Source: Nocardiopsis prasina DSM 43845
GTDB taxonomy: Bacteria > Actinomycetota > Actinomycetes > Streptosporangiales > Streptosporangiaceae
NCBI RefSeq assembly: GCF_000341265.1
Contig: NZ_ANAE01000125.1
Location: 36,678 to 100,677 of the forward strand
Direction of reading: 5' to 3'
DNA length: 64,000 nt
Position 1 is the stretch's first letter. The number at the start of each line of letters is the position of its first letter. A model generated the notes under the pieces. That model did not search any database. It saw nothing but the letters and a program-made list of their open reading frames with translations, and was not told where the DNA came from. Position numbers and translations under genes: made by a program. Below, in pieces: positions 35,173 to 45,221 of this stretch.

Positions 35173-36222
35173 GTGTCCCCTTCTGAACCGTCGACGCCTG
35201 GCAGGCCGGGCCGCCGGAGGAAAAACAGCGAGCCAGCCGAACCCACCGCCCAGGAGGACCAGAACCGGTCCGAGAACCGCGAGGGCGGGCGCCGCAAGGG
35301 CGGCGGCCGACGCAAGAAGGAGCCCCGCCGCCTCCGCGGGATGCTGACCCTCCTGGTCGGCGCGCTCGTCGTCGCTCTCATCGCCCTGGGCACGGTGCTG
35401 TTCTTCCAGTTCTCCGGAGACGACGGCGGGGAACAGGTCGCCCAGGAGACCCGGCCCGCCCTGTACAAGGTCCAGGACTCCCAGGACAGCAACATGAACT
35501 CGGTGCTGGCCTCCCGGGAGCAGGACACCCGGCCGCTCAACGAGGGCGAACTCTTCGAGCGCCACAACTCCGAGATCTCCGGGCAGAGCCTGGGCTTCAC
35601 CCTGCGCGACTCGGATCTGACCGAGGAATGCTCCGCGGCGGTCTGGGGCGAGCAGGTGGAGCGGGCCCTGGCCGACGCCGACTGCACACAGGCGGGCCGC
35701 GCCACCTACCTGTCCGAGGACGACGTCTTCGGTGTGGTCGCGGTGTTCAACCTCGCGGACATCGAGGGCAGCCGCGCCGTGGCCGAGGCCATGGAACTGC
35801 CCGAGGCCGAGGAGGGTGAGGAGCCGGCCGACCCCGGTTTCGTGCTCTCCCCCTCCGGTGAGGACCCCCTGAACCGTCTCGGCACCGGCTACAGCGCGGC
35901 GGACGCCATCATCACCGGCCACTACCTGGTCGTGGTGTGGGTCCAGCCCACCGACTCCGAGTCGGTCGACGAGCGGGTCAGCCTGGTCACACCGCTGGTG
36001 ACCCTGGCCAACTTCCGCAACCCCTTCTTCCGCAGGATCGGTGAGCTCGGCGGTGACGCGCCCGCCGGTGCCGAGGAGGGCACCGGTACCGAGGAGGGCA
36101 CCGGCACGGAGGAGGTGCCCGGTGCGGGCGACGGTACCGGGGAGGGCGTCGGCCAGGAGACGGTCGAGGACCCGCCCCCGGCGGACGGCACCGTGGAGGC
36201 GCCGGGGGTACCCGGCGAGTAG
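35173..36222 (+). CDS. Single-pass membrane protein, WGEQ paralogue 2
   Basis: A protein of 349 residues and unknown function. A basic, Gly-rich start (about 1-55), one membrane helix (about 57-80), then an outer domain parallel to the preceding gene: CSAAVWGEQVERALADADCTQAGRATY, VAVFNLADIEG, AEAMELPE, GYSAADAIITGHYLVVVWV. It ends with a disordered GTGTEEGTGTEE tail. The two-Cys/WGEQ core and the GHYL..V.WV segment are shared with its neighbour, so the pair arose by duplication. GTG 35173 follows AAAGG. Confidence 0.75.
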   Translation: MSPSEPSTPGRPGRRRKNSEPAEPTAQEDQNRSENREGGRRKGGGRRKKEPRRLRGMLTLLVGALVVALIALGTVLFFQFSGDDGGEQVAQETRPALYKVQDSQDSNMNSVLASREQDTRPLNEGELFERHNSEISGQSLGFTLRDSDLTEECSAAVWGEQVERALADADCTQAGRATYLSEDDVFGVVAVFNLADIEGSRAVAEAMELPEAEEGEEPADPGFVLSPSGEDPLNRLGTGYSAADAIITGHYLVVVWVQPTDSESVDERVSLVTPLVTLANFRNPFFRRIGELGGDAPAGAEEGTGTEEGTGTEEVPGAGDGTGEGVGQETVEDPPPADGTVEAPGVPGE

Positions 36223-36244
36223 CGGCGCCACCCCTCGAACACGC

Positions 36245-36286
36245 GGGCGGGGCCCGGTGGGAACCACTTCCCTCCGGGCCCCGCCC
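36245..36286. terminator. Bidirectional terminator, paralogue 2 / BpsA-like gene
   Basis: A 13-bp stem (36245-36257 with 36274-36286) extended by an inner GGGAA and TTCCC pair, between two convergent genes. Confidence 0.8.
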
Positions 36287-36313
36287 CTGTTCGTGGACCC
36301 GGACCGATCCGGG

Positions 36314-38104
36314 TCAGTCCTCGCCGTCGGCCCGCGACTCCGTCGCGGCGGACTCCTCGACCCGGGCCAGGAGTTCCGAGGCCACCCCCGGCAGCTCCGC
36401 GAACCTGTGCTCGGGCAGGTCCAGCAGGCCGTGCCCCGCCACCCACTCGGGGGCCGAGGCCACCGCGTGCCGGGCCGTGCGCTTGTTGATCGGCCGCCCC
36501 GACCTGGCCGCCGCCTCCACGAGTCCCGTACGCAGGGTCGCCGTCAGCGTCCCGTGCGCCCGCCCCCGCACGTGCGCCAGCACGTGGTCGGCGCCCTCGC
36601 CCGGCTCCGGGTCCCGGGTGCACCGGATCGCGGTGAGGTCGGCGGCACCCACCCCCCGCAGGAAGCGGACCCGGCACCCGGGCTCCACCAGGGCACGGAA
36701 TCCCTTCTGGCCCGCCTCGTCACGTACCCAGCGCGAGGACGAGGGCACCAGGACGAAGGTGTCGTCGGTGGTGGACGCCAGCGCGACGCGAGGCGCCAAC
36801 CGCTCCCACCCGCCCGTGAGGTTGACCACGGCGCGCGCCCCCACGGCGGTGGGGGAGTCCATCCACGTGGACAGACGCACCCGGGCCTCTCCGGACACCT
36901 CCCGGGGCCAGTCACCGACGAGGGCGGGCGCGGTGTCGTCGGTACCCGATCGGCTCAGCTCGGCGATCCGCTCCAACGCCGCCGTGGCCCGCTCCGCGTC
37001 GAGCCCCCCGCGCGCCTCCTTGGCGTTGACCCCCTGGCTGTACACCCGCGAGGCGTCACCGCCGGGGGAGGGCAGGGTGCGCGCGAGGGGACGCAGCACG
37101 TACAGGTCGCTGGCGGCGCCGATCGACTCCGCCCCCAGGTAGCGGTTGAAGTCCGGCCACACCGCCTCCAGGAGGAGACCCGAGCGCACCATCCGCGCCT
37201 GCGTGGCGGCCGCGAGCTTCGGGGTGGTCTCGCTGGCACCGTAGGCCACCAGCACCCGGCCGCGCCTGGGATCGGCCAGACCCTCCACACCGCGCCGTAC
37301 GAACAGGTCCACCCCGTCGGGGGTGTAGGGCGGATCGGTGAAGACCAGGTCGGCGCCCTCGCGCAGCGACGCGGGCAACCCCAGGCGCAGGTCGGCGGTG
37401 TGGGTGCGCACCGGCAGTCCCAGCCGCTCGGCCACCGCGTCGATGTGGGCCAGCACCCGCTCGTCCAGGTCCACCACCCGCACCCGGGCCTCCGGCTGCA
37501 CCAGCGCCAGCGCCAGGGACGTGAGGTCGTGGTCGCCCACGCACAGCAGCGTGCGCTGGCGGAGGTCGAACCTCGTGGCCAGGAACAGGGCGCGGCGCAG
37601 CGCGGTCTCGGCGGTCGCGGACACGTGGTCCAGGTCCAGGTCGGAGGCGGGTCCCTCGGAGATCGCCCGCGCCAGCTCGGCGGTGGCCCCTGTGTGGGCG
37701 GGGAGCAGGTGGGCCACCGGGTCGGCCAGCGCCGGGGCGGGCGCACCGGTGTACGGGGCCGGCCGCGTCAGCCGGTGCCGGTCGCCCGAGGGCTCGCGCT
37801 CCAGCTCTCCAGCGGCCTCCAGAGCCCTGAACAGGGAGGCCACCACGGCGTGCGCGACACCGCTGGCGCGCACGAGGTCGTTGGCGCTCCACCAACGGCC
37901 GTCGGAGAGCAGCGCCAGGACCGACCGGGGGCGCGGGGCGTCGGGACCGTACTCGCGCAGGAAGTCCTCCACCGCCTCGGGGAGGGGCGGGCGGTCGGCG
38001 CGCCGAGGGGGCGTCTGAGTCTCCGGGGCGCCGGCTACGCGGGCGGCCTCGGGGGAGTCGGCTCCGGGATCGACCGGGCCGGGGGAAGTCGGGTGTCCTG
38101 CCAT
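36314..38104 (-). CDS. BpsA-like (branched polyamine synthase family) protein with extra C-terminal part
   Basis: A protein of 596 residues. Residues about 65-115 form a winged helix (RSVLALLSDGRWWSANDLVRASG). About 180-340 is a Rossmann transferase domain with LLCVGDHDLTSLALAL, VRVVDLDERVLAHID, ADLRLGLP and FTDPPYTPDGVDLF. This order is that of archaeal N4-bis(aminopropyl)spermidine synthase. The remaining 230 residues (ARAVVNLTGGWERLAP onward) are not part of the archaeal enzyme, as I recall it. Activity on polyamines is possible but unproven. ATG 38104 follows GGAGG at 8 bases. Confidence 0.7.
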   Translation of the reverse strand: MAGHPTSPGPVDPGADSPEAARVAGAPETQTPPRRADRPPLPEAVEDFLREYGPDAPRPRSVLALLSDGRWWSANDLVRASGVAHAVVASLFRALEAAGELEREPSGDRHRLTRPAPYTGAPAPALADPVAHLLPAHTGATAELARAISEGPASDLDLDHVSATAETALRRALFLATRFDLRQRTLLCVGDHDLTSLALALVQPEARVRVVDLDERVLAHIDAVAERLGLPVRTHTADLRLGLPASLREGADLVFTDPPYTPDGVDLFVRRGVEGLADPRRGRVLVAYGASETTPKLAAATQARMVRSGLLLEAVWPDFNRYLGAESIGAASDLYVLRPLARTLPSPGGDASRVYSQGVNAKEARGGLDAERATAALERIAELSRSGTDDTAPALVGDWPREVSGEARVRLSTWMDSPTAVGARAVVNLTGGWERLAPRVALASTTDDTFVLVPSSSRWVRDEAGQKGFRALVEPGCRVRFLRGVGAADLTAIRCTRDPEPGEGADHVLAHVRGRAHGTLTATLRTGLVEAAARSGRPINKRTARHAVASAPEWVAGHGLLDLPEHRFAELPGVASELLARVEESAATESRADGED

Positions 38105-38679
38105 TCCGTGATCCTCCCACGTCGCGGACGCCCCGGAGGCGCCGCGGACGGGGCGGTCCCCACCGGATGAGGGGGATATCACTGCCCGGTGCGTTCCGTT
38201 CGCCCTTGGGAGTGGTGTCACCCCCGGGGTAACGTGGGAAGGCAGTGCTCAGCGCCTTCACGCGTCGGGAGAAGAACCGGACAACGATCGGTCTTTCATC
38301 CCCTTTGGGAGGTTTAGCGGGTTTCCCTCGTGGAAAAACCCGCAAGGCCAGCCCTCATCGGACCCCGGTCCGAGAGGGACCCACGCCACTCCCCAGGGAG
38401 CGGGCACACCACGGGCCACGGCGCACCGCGGCGCCATCTGGTCTAGACCTCCGATTCGCATCGGGGCCGGACCAGCCTGTATAAGAGAACCTGCCCGACA
38501 CGGGCCGCCCACCGCCACCGGCGACACGAGGACGTGTACGCGACACGGTGCCACGGAACGGGCAACCCACACGGTCGGGAACCGCCCCCGGGCGGAACAA
38601 CAGAATCACGCACGCAGCAGGGCCAACGTCGTCCCGGATGCGCTTTTCACGAAGCCGACGAGAGACGACTGGAGGGCAG
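38105..38679 (+). other. gltB upstream region with hairpin and candidate promoter
   Basis: 575 bases without a supported gene, between the divergent BpsA-like gene and gltB. It is less GC-rich than its surroundings. A hairpin at 38317-38343 pairs GCGGGTTTCC with GGAAAAACCCGC (two-base bulge). TATAAG at 38480-38485 is the best -10 candidate and would give a leader of about 190 bases. The rest shows no motif that I recognise. Nitrogen control of gltBD through this leader is possible but not shown. Confidence 0.45.
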
Positions 38680-41600
38680 ATGCCCGCTGGAAACGTGCGG
38701 CGTTCGTCCGTCCGAACGAACGCAGACGCCACCCCCCAGGGCCTGTACGACCCCGCCTTCGAGCACGACGCCTGCGGAGTGGGCTTCGTGGCCGACCTCA
38801 CCGGTCGTCAGAGCCACGACATCGTCAGCAAGGCGCTCACCGTCCTGCGCAACCTCGACCACCGGGGCGCCTCCGGAGCCGACCCCGACGACGGCGACGG
38901 CGCGGGCATCCTCACGCAGATCCCGCACGAGCTCTACACCGAGGTCTGCGACTTCCCGCTCCCCGCCGCGGGCGCCTACGCCACCGGCATCGGCTTCCTG
39001 CCCTCCGACGCCGCCGAGCGCGCCGCCGCCGTGCGGACCATCAACACCATCGTCGCCGACGAGGGCCTCACCCTCCTGGGCTGGCGCGAGGTCCCCTTCG
39101 AGCCCCAGTACAGCGGCCCCGCCGCCCGCGAGGCCATGCCCTACTTCGGGCAGCTCTTCATCACCGGCACCCCCGGCACCGCCACCGAGGGCCTCACCGG
39201 GATCGACCTCGAACGCCACGCCTACTGCGTGCGCAAGCGCGCCGAGCACGAGGCCGACGTCTACTTCCCGAGCCTGTCCCCGCGCACCATCGCCTACAAG
39301 GGCATGCTCACCACCCCGCAGCTGGAGCCGTTCTTCCCGGACCTGTCCGACCGCCGCTACGCCTCCGGCCTGGCCCTGGTCCACTCCCGGTTCTCCACCA
39401 ACACCTTCCCGTCCTGGCCGCTCGCCCACCCGTTCCGCTACGTGGCCCACAACGGTGAGATCAACACGGTCAAGGGCAACCGCAACATGATGCGGTCACG
39501 CGAGGCCAAGCTCGCCACCGAGCTCATCCCCGGCGACCTGTCCCGCGTGTTCCCGATCGTCGACCCCGACGACTCCGACACCGCGTCCTTCGACGACGCC
39601 CTCGAACTGCTCCACCTGGGCGGCCGCTCGCTGCCGCACGCGGTCCTCATGATGATCCCGGAGCCCTGGGAGAACCACACCGAGATGGACCCGGCCGTCC
39701 GGGCCTTCTACGAGTACCACTCCACCCTCATGGAGCCCTGGGACGGCCCCGCCTCGGTGTCCTTCACCGACGGCACCGTCGTCGGCTCCGTCCTGGACCG
39801 CAACGGACTGCGCCCCGGCCGCTACTGGGTGACCGACGACGGCCTCGTCGTCCTCGCGTCCGAGGCCGGCGTCCTCGACATCGACCCCGCCACGGTCGTG
39901 CGCAAGGGACGGCTCCAGCCCGGCCGCATCTTCGTCGTCGACACCGCCCAGGGGCGGATCATCGAGGACGAGGAGATCAAGGCCGAACTCGCCGCCGAAC
40001 ACCCCTACCAGGAGTGGATCGACTCCGGCGTCCTGCGCCTGGCCGACCTCCCCGCCGCCGAACCCGCCCCGGTCACCGAACTCAACCTCGCCCAGCAGGT
40101 GTTCGGCTACACCGAGGAGGAACTGCGGATCATCCTCACACCGATGGCCCGCACCGGCGCCGAACCCATCGGCTCCATGGGCACCGACACCCCGGTGGCC
40201 GCCCTGTCCGCGCGCTCGCGCCAGCTCTTCGACTACTTCTCGCAGAACTTCGCGCAGGTCACGAACCCGCCGCTGGACGCCATCCGTGAGGAGATGGTCA
40301 CCAGCCTGTCCACCCTCCTCGGAGCCGAGGGCAACCTCCTCCAGGCCTCCCCGGGCGACACCCAGCGCCTCGTCCTGCCCACCCCGGTCGTCGACCAGGC
40401 CCAGCTCGCCGCCATCGTCGCCGCCGGGCGGGACAACCCCGCGCTGCGCACCTTCACCGTCGACGGCACCTACCCCGTCGACGGCGGCGGCGAGGCCCTC
40501 TCCGCCCGCCTCGACGAGATCAACACCGAGGTCTCCCAGGCCATCGCCGACGGCGCCCACATCCTCGTGCTCAGCGACCGCCGTGCCGACGCCGAACGCG
40601 CCCCCGTACCGTCGCTGCTGCTCACCGGCTCGGTCCACCACCACCTGGTCCGCGAGAAGTCCCGCACCGAGGTCGGCCTCCTCGTCGAGGCCGCCGACGT
40701 CCGCGAGTGCCACCACGTGGCCCTCCTCGTCGGCTACGGAGCCTCGGCGGTCAACCCGTACCTGGCCCTGGAGACCGTCCGCGACCTGGTCGAGCGCGGC
40801 ACCCTCGGCGGTGTGGAGGCCGACACGGCCGTCCGCAACACCGTCAAGGCTTTCGGCAAGGGCGTTCTGAAGGTCATGTCCAAGATCGGCGTGTCCACGG
40901 TCAGCTCCTACACCGGCGCCCAGATCTTCGAGGCCCTCGGCCTGGGCCAGGAGGTCATCGACCGCTGCTTCACGGGCACCACCTCCCGCCTGGGCGGCGT
41001 CGGCTTCGACATCCTCGCCGAGGAGGTCGCGCTCCGCCACCGCCGCGCCCACGCCGCCAACCCCAACGCCCACCGGCGCCTGGAGGTCGGCGGCGAGTAC
41101 CAGTGGCGCCGCGAGGGCGAGCCCCACCTGTTCGACCCCGAGACCGTCTTCCGGCTCCAGCACTCCACCCGCGACCGCAAGTACGACATCTTCAAGGAGT
41201 ACACGAACAGGGTCGACGACCAGTCCGCCCGGCTCATGACGCTCCGGGGACTGTTCCGCCTCAAGGAGGGCGTGCGCGAACCCGTCTCCATCGACGAGGT
41301 CGAGCCCGTCTCGGAGATCGTCAGGCGCTTCTCCACCGGCGCCATGTCCTACGGCTCCATCTCCGCCGAGGCCCACGAGACCCTCGCCATCGCGATGAAC
41401 CGCCTCGGCGGCAAGTCCAACACCGGCGAGGGCGGCGAGGACCCGGCCCGCTTCACCCCGGACGCCAACGGTGACCTGCGCCGCAGCGCCATCAAGCAGG
41501 TCGCCTCCGGCCGCTTCGGCGTCACCTCGCACTACCTCAGCAACGCCGACGACATCCAGATCAAGATGGCCCAGGGCGCCAAGCCCGGCGAAGGCGGCCA

Positions 41601-43236
41601 GCTGCCCGGCCACAAGGTCTACCCGTGGGTGGCCAACACCCGCCACTCCACCCCCGGCGTCGGCCTCATCTCGCCGCCGCCCCACCACGACATCTACTCC
41701 ATCGAGGACCTCGCCCAGCTCATCCACGACCTCAAGAACGCGAACCCGTCCGCGCGGGTCCACGTCAAGCTGGTCTCCGAAGCCGGTGTGGGCACCGTCG
41801 CCACCGGCGTGTCCAAGGCGCACGCCGACGTCGTCCTCATCTCCGGTCACGACGGAGGCACCGGCGCCTCGCCGCTGACCTCCCTCAAGCACGCGGGCAC
41901 CCCCTGGGAGCTCGGCCTCGCCGAGACCCAGCAGACCCTGCTGCTCAACGGCCTGCGCGACCGCATCGTCGTCCAGGCCGACGGCCAGATGAAGACCGGC
42001 CGCGACGTCGTCGTCGCCGCCCTGCTGGGCGCCGAGGAGTACGGTTTCGCCACCGCGCCCCTCGTCGTCTCGGGCTGCGTCATGATGCGCGTCTGCCACC
42101 TCGACACCTGCCCCGTGGGCGTGGCCACCCAGAACCCCGCCCTGCGCGAGCGGTTCTCCGGCAAGGCCGAGTACGTCGTGAACTTCTTCGAGTTCATCGC
42201 CCAGGAGGTCCGCGAGTACCTGGCCCAGCTCGGCTTCCGCAGCCTCGACGAGGCCATCGGCTCCGTCGACCTGCTCGACACCGCCGAGGCCGTCGACCAC
42301 TGGAAGGCCCAGGGCCTGGACCTGTCGCCGATCCTGCACGAGGTCGAGCCCATCGCCGGGGACCACCGCGCCCACCGGCGCATCCAGGACCACGGTCTGG
42401 AGAAGGCGCTGGACAACACCCTCATCCAGCTCAGCGAGGGAGCTCTCGACTTCGGCCAGCCGGTCCGCCTCGAGCTGCCCGTGCGCAACGTCAACCGGAC
42501 CGTGGGCACCATGCTCGGGCACGAGGTCACCAAGCGCTACGGTGCCGACGGCCTGCCCGCCGACACCATCGACGTGTCCTTCACCGGCTCCGCCGGGCAG
42601 TCCTTCGGCGCCTTCGTGCCCCAGGGCATCACCCTGCGGCTGTCCGGCGACGCCAACGACTACGTCGGCAAGGGCCTGTCCGGTGGCCGCGTCATCGTCC
42701 GCCCCGCACAGGCCTCCACCCTCGCCGCCGAGGAACACATCATCGCCGGAAACGTCATCGGCTACGGCGCCACCTCCGGGGAGATCCTCCTCCGGGGCGT
42801 CGTCGGCGAACGCTTCTGCGTCCGCAACTCCGGCGCCACCGCGGTCGTCGAGGGCATCGGCGACCACGGCTGCGAGTACATGACCGGCGGGCGCGCCGTC
42901 ATCCTCGGCCGTACCGGGCGCAACTTCGCGGCGGGCATGTCCGGAGGCATCGCCTACGTCCTCGACCTGGACACCGAACGCGTCAACCCCGAGATGGTCG
43001 AGGTCGAGGCCCTCACCGACGAGGACCGCGAGTTCCTCACCGGCGTCCTCACCCGCCACCACGCGGAGACCGGCTCCACCGTCGCCGAACGCCTCCTGGC
43101 CGAGGGCAGCAAGGGGCTCGACCGCATCGCCAAGGTCATGCCGCGCGACTTCAAGCGCGTCCTGCTCGCCCAGGCCGAGGCCGAACGCGAGGGTCGCGAC
43201 GTCAACGAGGCCGTCATGGCCTCCGCACAGTCCTGA
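38680..43236 (+). CDS. gltB: Glutamate synthase (NADPH) large subunit
   Basis: A protein of 1518 residues. It hydrolyses glutamine and makes glutamate from 2-oxoglutarate. A 31-residue propeptide precedes the nucleophile C32 ([13 protein letters not shown]). The central domain, the FMN-binding synthase domain ([31 protein letters not shown]), the 3Fe-4S cluster Cys residues C1133, C1139 and C1144 ([17 protein letters not shown]), and the C-terminal beta-helix ([11 protein letters not shown]) are complete. ATG 38680 follows CTGGAGG. Confidence 0.98.
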   Translation: MPAGNVRRSSVRTNADATPQGLYDPAFEHDACGVGFVADLTGRQSHDIVSKALTVLRNLDHRGASGADPDDGDGAGILTQIPHELYTEVCDFPLPAAGAYATGIGFLPSDAAERAAAVRTINTIVADEGLTLLGWREVPFEPQYSGPAAREAMPYFGQLFITGTPGTATEGLTGIDLERHAYCVRKRAEHEADVYFPSLSPRTIAYKGMLTTPQLEPFFPDLSDRRYASGLALVHSRFSTNTFPSWPLAHPFRYVAHNGEINTVKGNRNMMRSREAKLATELIPGDLSRVFPIVDPDDSDTASFDDALELLHLGGRSLPHAVLMMIPEPWENHTEMDPAVRAFYEYHSTLMEPWDGPASVSFTDGTVVGSVLDRNGLRPGRYWVTDDGLVVLASEAGVLDIDPATVVRKGRLQPGRIFVVDTAQGRIIEDEEIKAELAAEHPYQEWIDSGVLRLADLPAAEPAPVTELNLAQQVFGYTEEELRIILTPMARTGAEPIGSMGTDTPVAALSARSRQLFDYFSQNFAQVTNPPLDAIREEMVTSLSTLLGAEGNLLQASPGDTQRLVLPTPVVDQAQLAAIVAAGRDNPALRTFTVDGTYPVDGGGEALSARLDEINTEVSQAIADGAHILVLSDRRADAERAPVPSLLLTGSVHHHLVREKSRTEVGLLVEAADVRECHHVALLVGYGASAVNPYLALETVRDLVERGTLGGVEADTAVRNTVKAFGKGVLKVMSKIGVSTVSSYTGAQIFEALGLGQEVIDRCFTGTTSRLGGVGFDILAEEVALRHRRAHAANPNAHRRLEVGGEYQWRREGEPHLFDPETVFRLQHSTRDRKYDIFKEYTNRVDDQSARLMTLRGLFRLKEGVREPVSIDEVEPVSEIVRRFSTGAMSYGSISAEAHETLAIAMNRLGGKSNTGEGGEDPARFTPDANGDLRRSAIKQVASGRFGVTSHYLSNADDIQIKMAQGAKPGEGGQLPGHKVYPWVANTRHSTPGVGLISPPPHHDIYSIEDLAQLIHDLKNANPSARVHVKLVSEAGVGTVATGVSKAHADVVLISGHDGGTGASPLTSLKHAGTPWELGLAETQQTLLLNGLRDRIVVQADGQMKTGRDVVVAALLGAEEYGFATAPLVVSGCVMMRVCHLDTCPVGVATQNPALRERFSGKAEYVVNFFEFIAQEVREYLAQLGFRSLDEAIGSVDLLDTAEAVDHWKAQGLDLSPILHEVEPIAGDHRAHRRIQDHGLEKALDNTLIQLSEGALDFGQPVRLELPVRNVNRTVGTMLGHEVTKRYGADGLPADTIDVSFTGSAGQSFGAFVPQGITLRLSGDANDYVGKGLSGGRVIVRPAQASTLAAEEHIIAGNVIGYGATSGEILLRGVVGERFCVRNSGATAVVEGIGDHGCEYMTGGRAVILGRTGRNFAAGMSGGIAYVLDLDTERVNPEMVEVEALTDEDREFLTGVLTRHHAETGSTVAERLLAEGSKGLDRIAKVMPRDFKRVLLAQAEAEREGRDVNEAVMASAQS

Positions 43237-43263
43237 AGTCAGCACACGAGAGGAGGAGGAACC

Positions 43264-44718
43264 ATGGCTGACCCCAAGGGTTTCCTGAAGATCACCGAGC
43301 GCGAGCTCCCCAAGCACCGCCCCGTCGACGTCCGCATCCAGGACTGGCGCGAGGTCCACGAGGACTTCGACCGAGGAACCGTCACCAAGCAGGCCTCGCG
43401 CTGCATGGACTGCGGCATCCCCTTCTGCCACAACGGATGCCCCCTCGGGAACCTCATCCCCGAGTGGAACCACCTCGTGTACACGCACGACTGGGCCGAG
43501 GCGATCGAACGGCTGCACGCCACCAACAACTTCCCCGAGTTCACCGGGCGCCTCTGCCCGGCGCCCTGTGAGTCCGCCTGCGTGCTCGGCATCAACCAGC
43601 CCGCCGTGACCATCAAGAACGTCGAGGTCTCCATCATCGACCGCGCGTGGGAGGAGGGCTGGGTCAAGCCCCTGCCCCCCACCCACCGCACCGGCCGGAC
43701 GGTCGCCGTCGTCGGCTCCGGCCCCGCCGGACTGGCCGCCGCGCAGCAGCTCACCCGCGCCGGACACGACGTGACGCTCTACGAGCGCGCCGACCGCGTC
43801 GGCGGCCTGCTCCGCTACGGCATCCCCGAGTTCAAGATGGAGAAGCGGCACATCGACCGCCGCCTCGCCCAGATGACTGCGGAGGGCACCACCTTCCGCA
43901 CCGGCGTCAACGTCGGCGTGGACGTCACGGGCGACCAGCTCCGGGCCGACCACGACGCCGTCGTCCTCACCGGCGGCGCCACCAAGTGGCGCGACCTGCC
44001 CGCCACCGGCCGCGAACTCAACGGCATCCACCAGGCCATGGAGTACCTGCCCCTGGCCAACCGGGTGCAGGAGGGCGACCTCGACCGCGCGCCCATCCAC
44101 GCCGAGGGCAAGCACGTCGTCGTCATCGGCGGCGGCGACACCGGCGCGGACTGCGTCGGCACCGCCCACCGGCAGGGGGCCGCCTCGGTCACCCAGCTGG
44201 AGATCATGCCCAAGCCCCCCACCACGCGCCCCGATCACCAGCCCTGGCCCACCATGCCGATGCTGTACAAGGTCACCAGCGCCCACGAGGAGGGCGGCAA
44301 GCGGATCTACTCCGTCAACACCCTGGAGTTCCTCGGGGACGAGGAGGGCAACGTCCGCGCCCTGAAGCTGGTCGAGGTCAAGCGCGGCTCCAACGGCTTC
44401 GAACCGGTCGAGGGCACCGAGCGCGAGATCCCCGCCGACCTCGTCACCCTCGCCATGGGCTTCGTCGGCCCCGAGAAGGAGGGCCTGCTCGACCAGCTCG
44501 GCGTCGAACTCGACGGCCGCGGCAACGTGGTCCGCGACGCCGACTACCGGACCACCGTCGACGGCGTCTTCTGCGCCGGGGACATGGGCCGGGGCCAGTC
44601 GCTCATCGTCTGGGCCATCGCCGAGGGCCGCTCGGCCGCCGCCGGGGTGGACCGCCACCTCACCCAGGACACCGTCCTGCCCGTGGCCATCCCGCCCACC
44701 GAGCGCCCGCTCGTGTAG
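43264..44718 (+). CDS. gltD: Glutamate synthase (NADPH) small subunit
   Basis: A protein of 484 residues that passes electrons from NADPH through FAD and 4Fe-4S clusters to GltB. Cluster Cys residues are C47, C50, C55, C59 (RCMDCGIPFCHNGCP) and C98, C102, C106 (LCPAPCESAC). FAD binds at VAVVGSGPAGLAAAQQL and NADPH at VVVIGGGDTGADC; FCAGDMGRGQSLIVWAI closes the FAD site. It starts 27 bases after gltB with AGGAGGAGG, so the two form an operon. Confidence 0.98.
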   Translation: MADPKGFLKITERELPKHRPVDVRIQDWREVHEDFDRGTVTKQASRCMDCGIPFCHNGCPLGNLIPEWNHLVYTHDWAEAIERLHATNNFPEFTGRLCPAPCESACVLGINQPAVTIKNVEVSIIDRAWEEGWVKPLPPTHRTGRTVAVVGSGPAGLAAAQQLTRAGHDVTLYERADRVGGLLRYGIPEFKMEKRHIDRRLAQMTAEGTTFRTGVNVGVDVTGDQLRADHDAVVLTGGATKWRDLPATGRELNGIHQAMEYLPLANRVQEGDLDRAPIHAEGKHVVVIGGGDTGADCVGTAHRQGAASVTQLEIMPKPPTTRPDHQPWPTMPMLYKVTSAHEEGGKRIYSVNTLEFLGDEEGNVRALKLVEVKRGSNGFEPVEGTEREIPADLVTLAMGFVGPEKEGLLDQLGVELDGRGNVVRDADYRTTVDGVFCAGDMGRGQSLIVWAIAEGRSAAAGVDRHLTQDTVLPVAIPPTERPLV

Positions 44719-44729
44719 GAGACCACCAC

Positions 44730-44759
44730 CCGGGCGCGGGGGCCTGTCCCCGCGCCCGG
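44730..44759 (+). terminator. gltBD terminator
   Basis: A perfect 12-bp stem (44730-44741 with 44748-44759) and a 6-base loop, 11 bases after gltD. Confidence 0.8.
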
Positions 44760-44768
44760 CCCTCCCCC

Positions 44769-44774
44769 TACCAT
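44769..44774 (+). promoter_or_regulatory. -10 element, leaderless DUF2784 gene
   Basis: TACCAT ends 6 bases before the ATG at 44781. Confidence 0.5.
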
Positions 44775-44780
44775 CGAGCC

Positions 44781-45158
44781 ATGGTGTACCGCGTCATCGG
44801 TGAGGGGGCCATGGTCCTGCACCTGGTCTTCCTCGCCTACGTCGCGCTCGGCGGCTTCCCGGCCTGGCGCTGGCCCCGCCTGTTCTGGCCCCACCTGGCC
44901 ATCGCCCTCTACGGCCTGGGCATCACCGTCATCGGCTGGCAGTGCCCCCTCACCCATGTGGAGGACTGGGGCCGCCGGAACGCCGGACAGGCCGGGCTCC
45001 CGCCCGAGGGGTTCATCGCGCACTACCTCACCGGCGTCATCTACCCCGCCGAGCACCTCCTCACAGCGCAGCTTCTGGTGGCCCTGAGCGTCGCCGTGTC
45101 CTGGGCCGGAGCGCTTTACCTGCACCGCCAACGCAAGCGCCCCGAGAACGCCGCGTAA
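44781..45158 (+). CDS. DUF2784 membrane protein
   Basis: A protein of 125 residues with three to four membrane helices. LHLVFLAYVALGGFPAWRWP, a WPHLAIALYGL segment, QCPLTHVEDWGRRNAG and YLTGVIYPAEHLL fit the DUF2784 pattern. The function is unknown. The ATG is set by the leaderless -10. It sits between the gltBD terminator and a prenyltransferase-fold gene on the same strand. Confidence 0.8.
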   Translation: MVYRVIGEGAMVLHLVFLAYVALGGFPAWRWPRLFWPHLAIALYGLGITVIGWQCPLTHVEDWGRRNAGQAGLPPEGFIAHYLTGVIYPAEHLLTAQLLVALSVAVSWAGALYLHRQRKRPENAA

Positions 45159-45209
45159 AGATCGCGAATGGATCAGGGCCACACTGTTCTCCCTGCCCAG
45201 ACCCCGCCG

Positions 45210-45215
45210 TACCGT
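45210..45215 (+). promoter_or_regulatory. -10 element, leaderless prenyltransferase-fold gene
   Basis: TACCGT ends 6 bases before the ATG at 45222. Confidence 0.5.
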
Positions 45216-45221
45216 CGAATT

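Noticed and set aside
38245-38484. 79-codon frame upstream of gltB
   Set aside because: Composition does not match genes here, there is no ribosome site, and it overlaps the hairpin and promoter candidate.
39496-44658. Minus-strand open frame of 1720 codons opposite gltB-gltD
   Set aside because: It mirrors the codon structure of the real genes; high GC removes stops from the antisense frame. No motifs.
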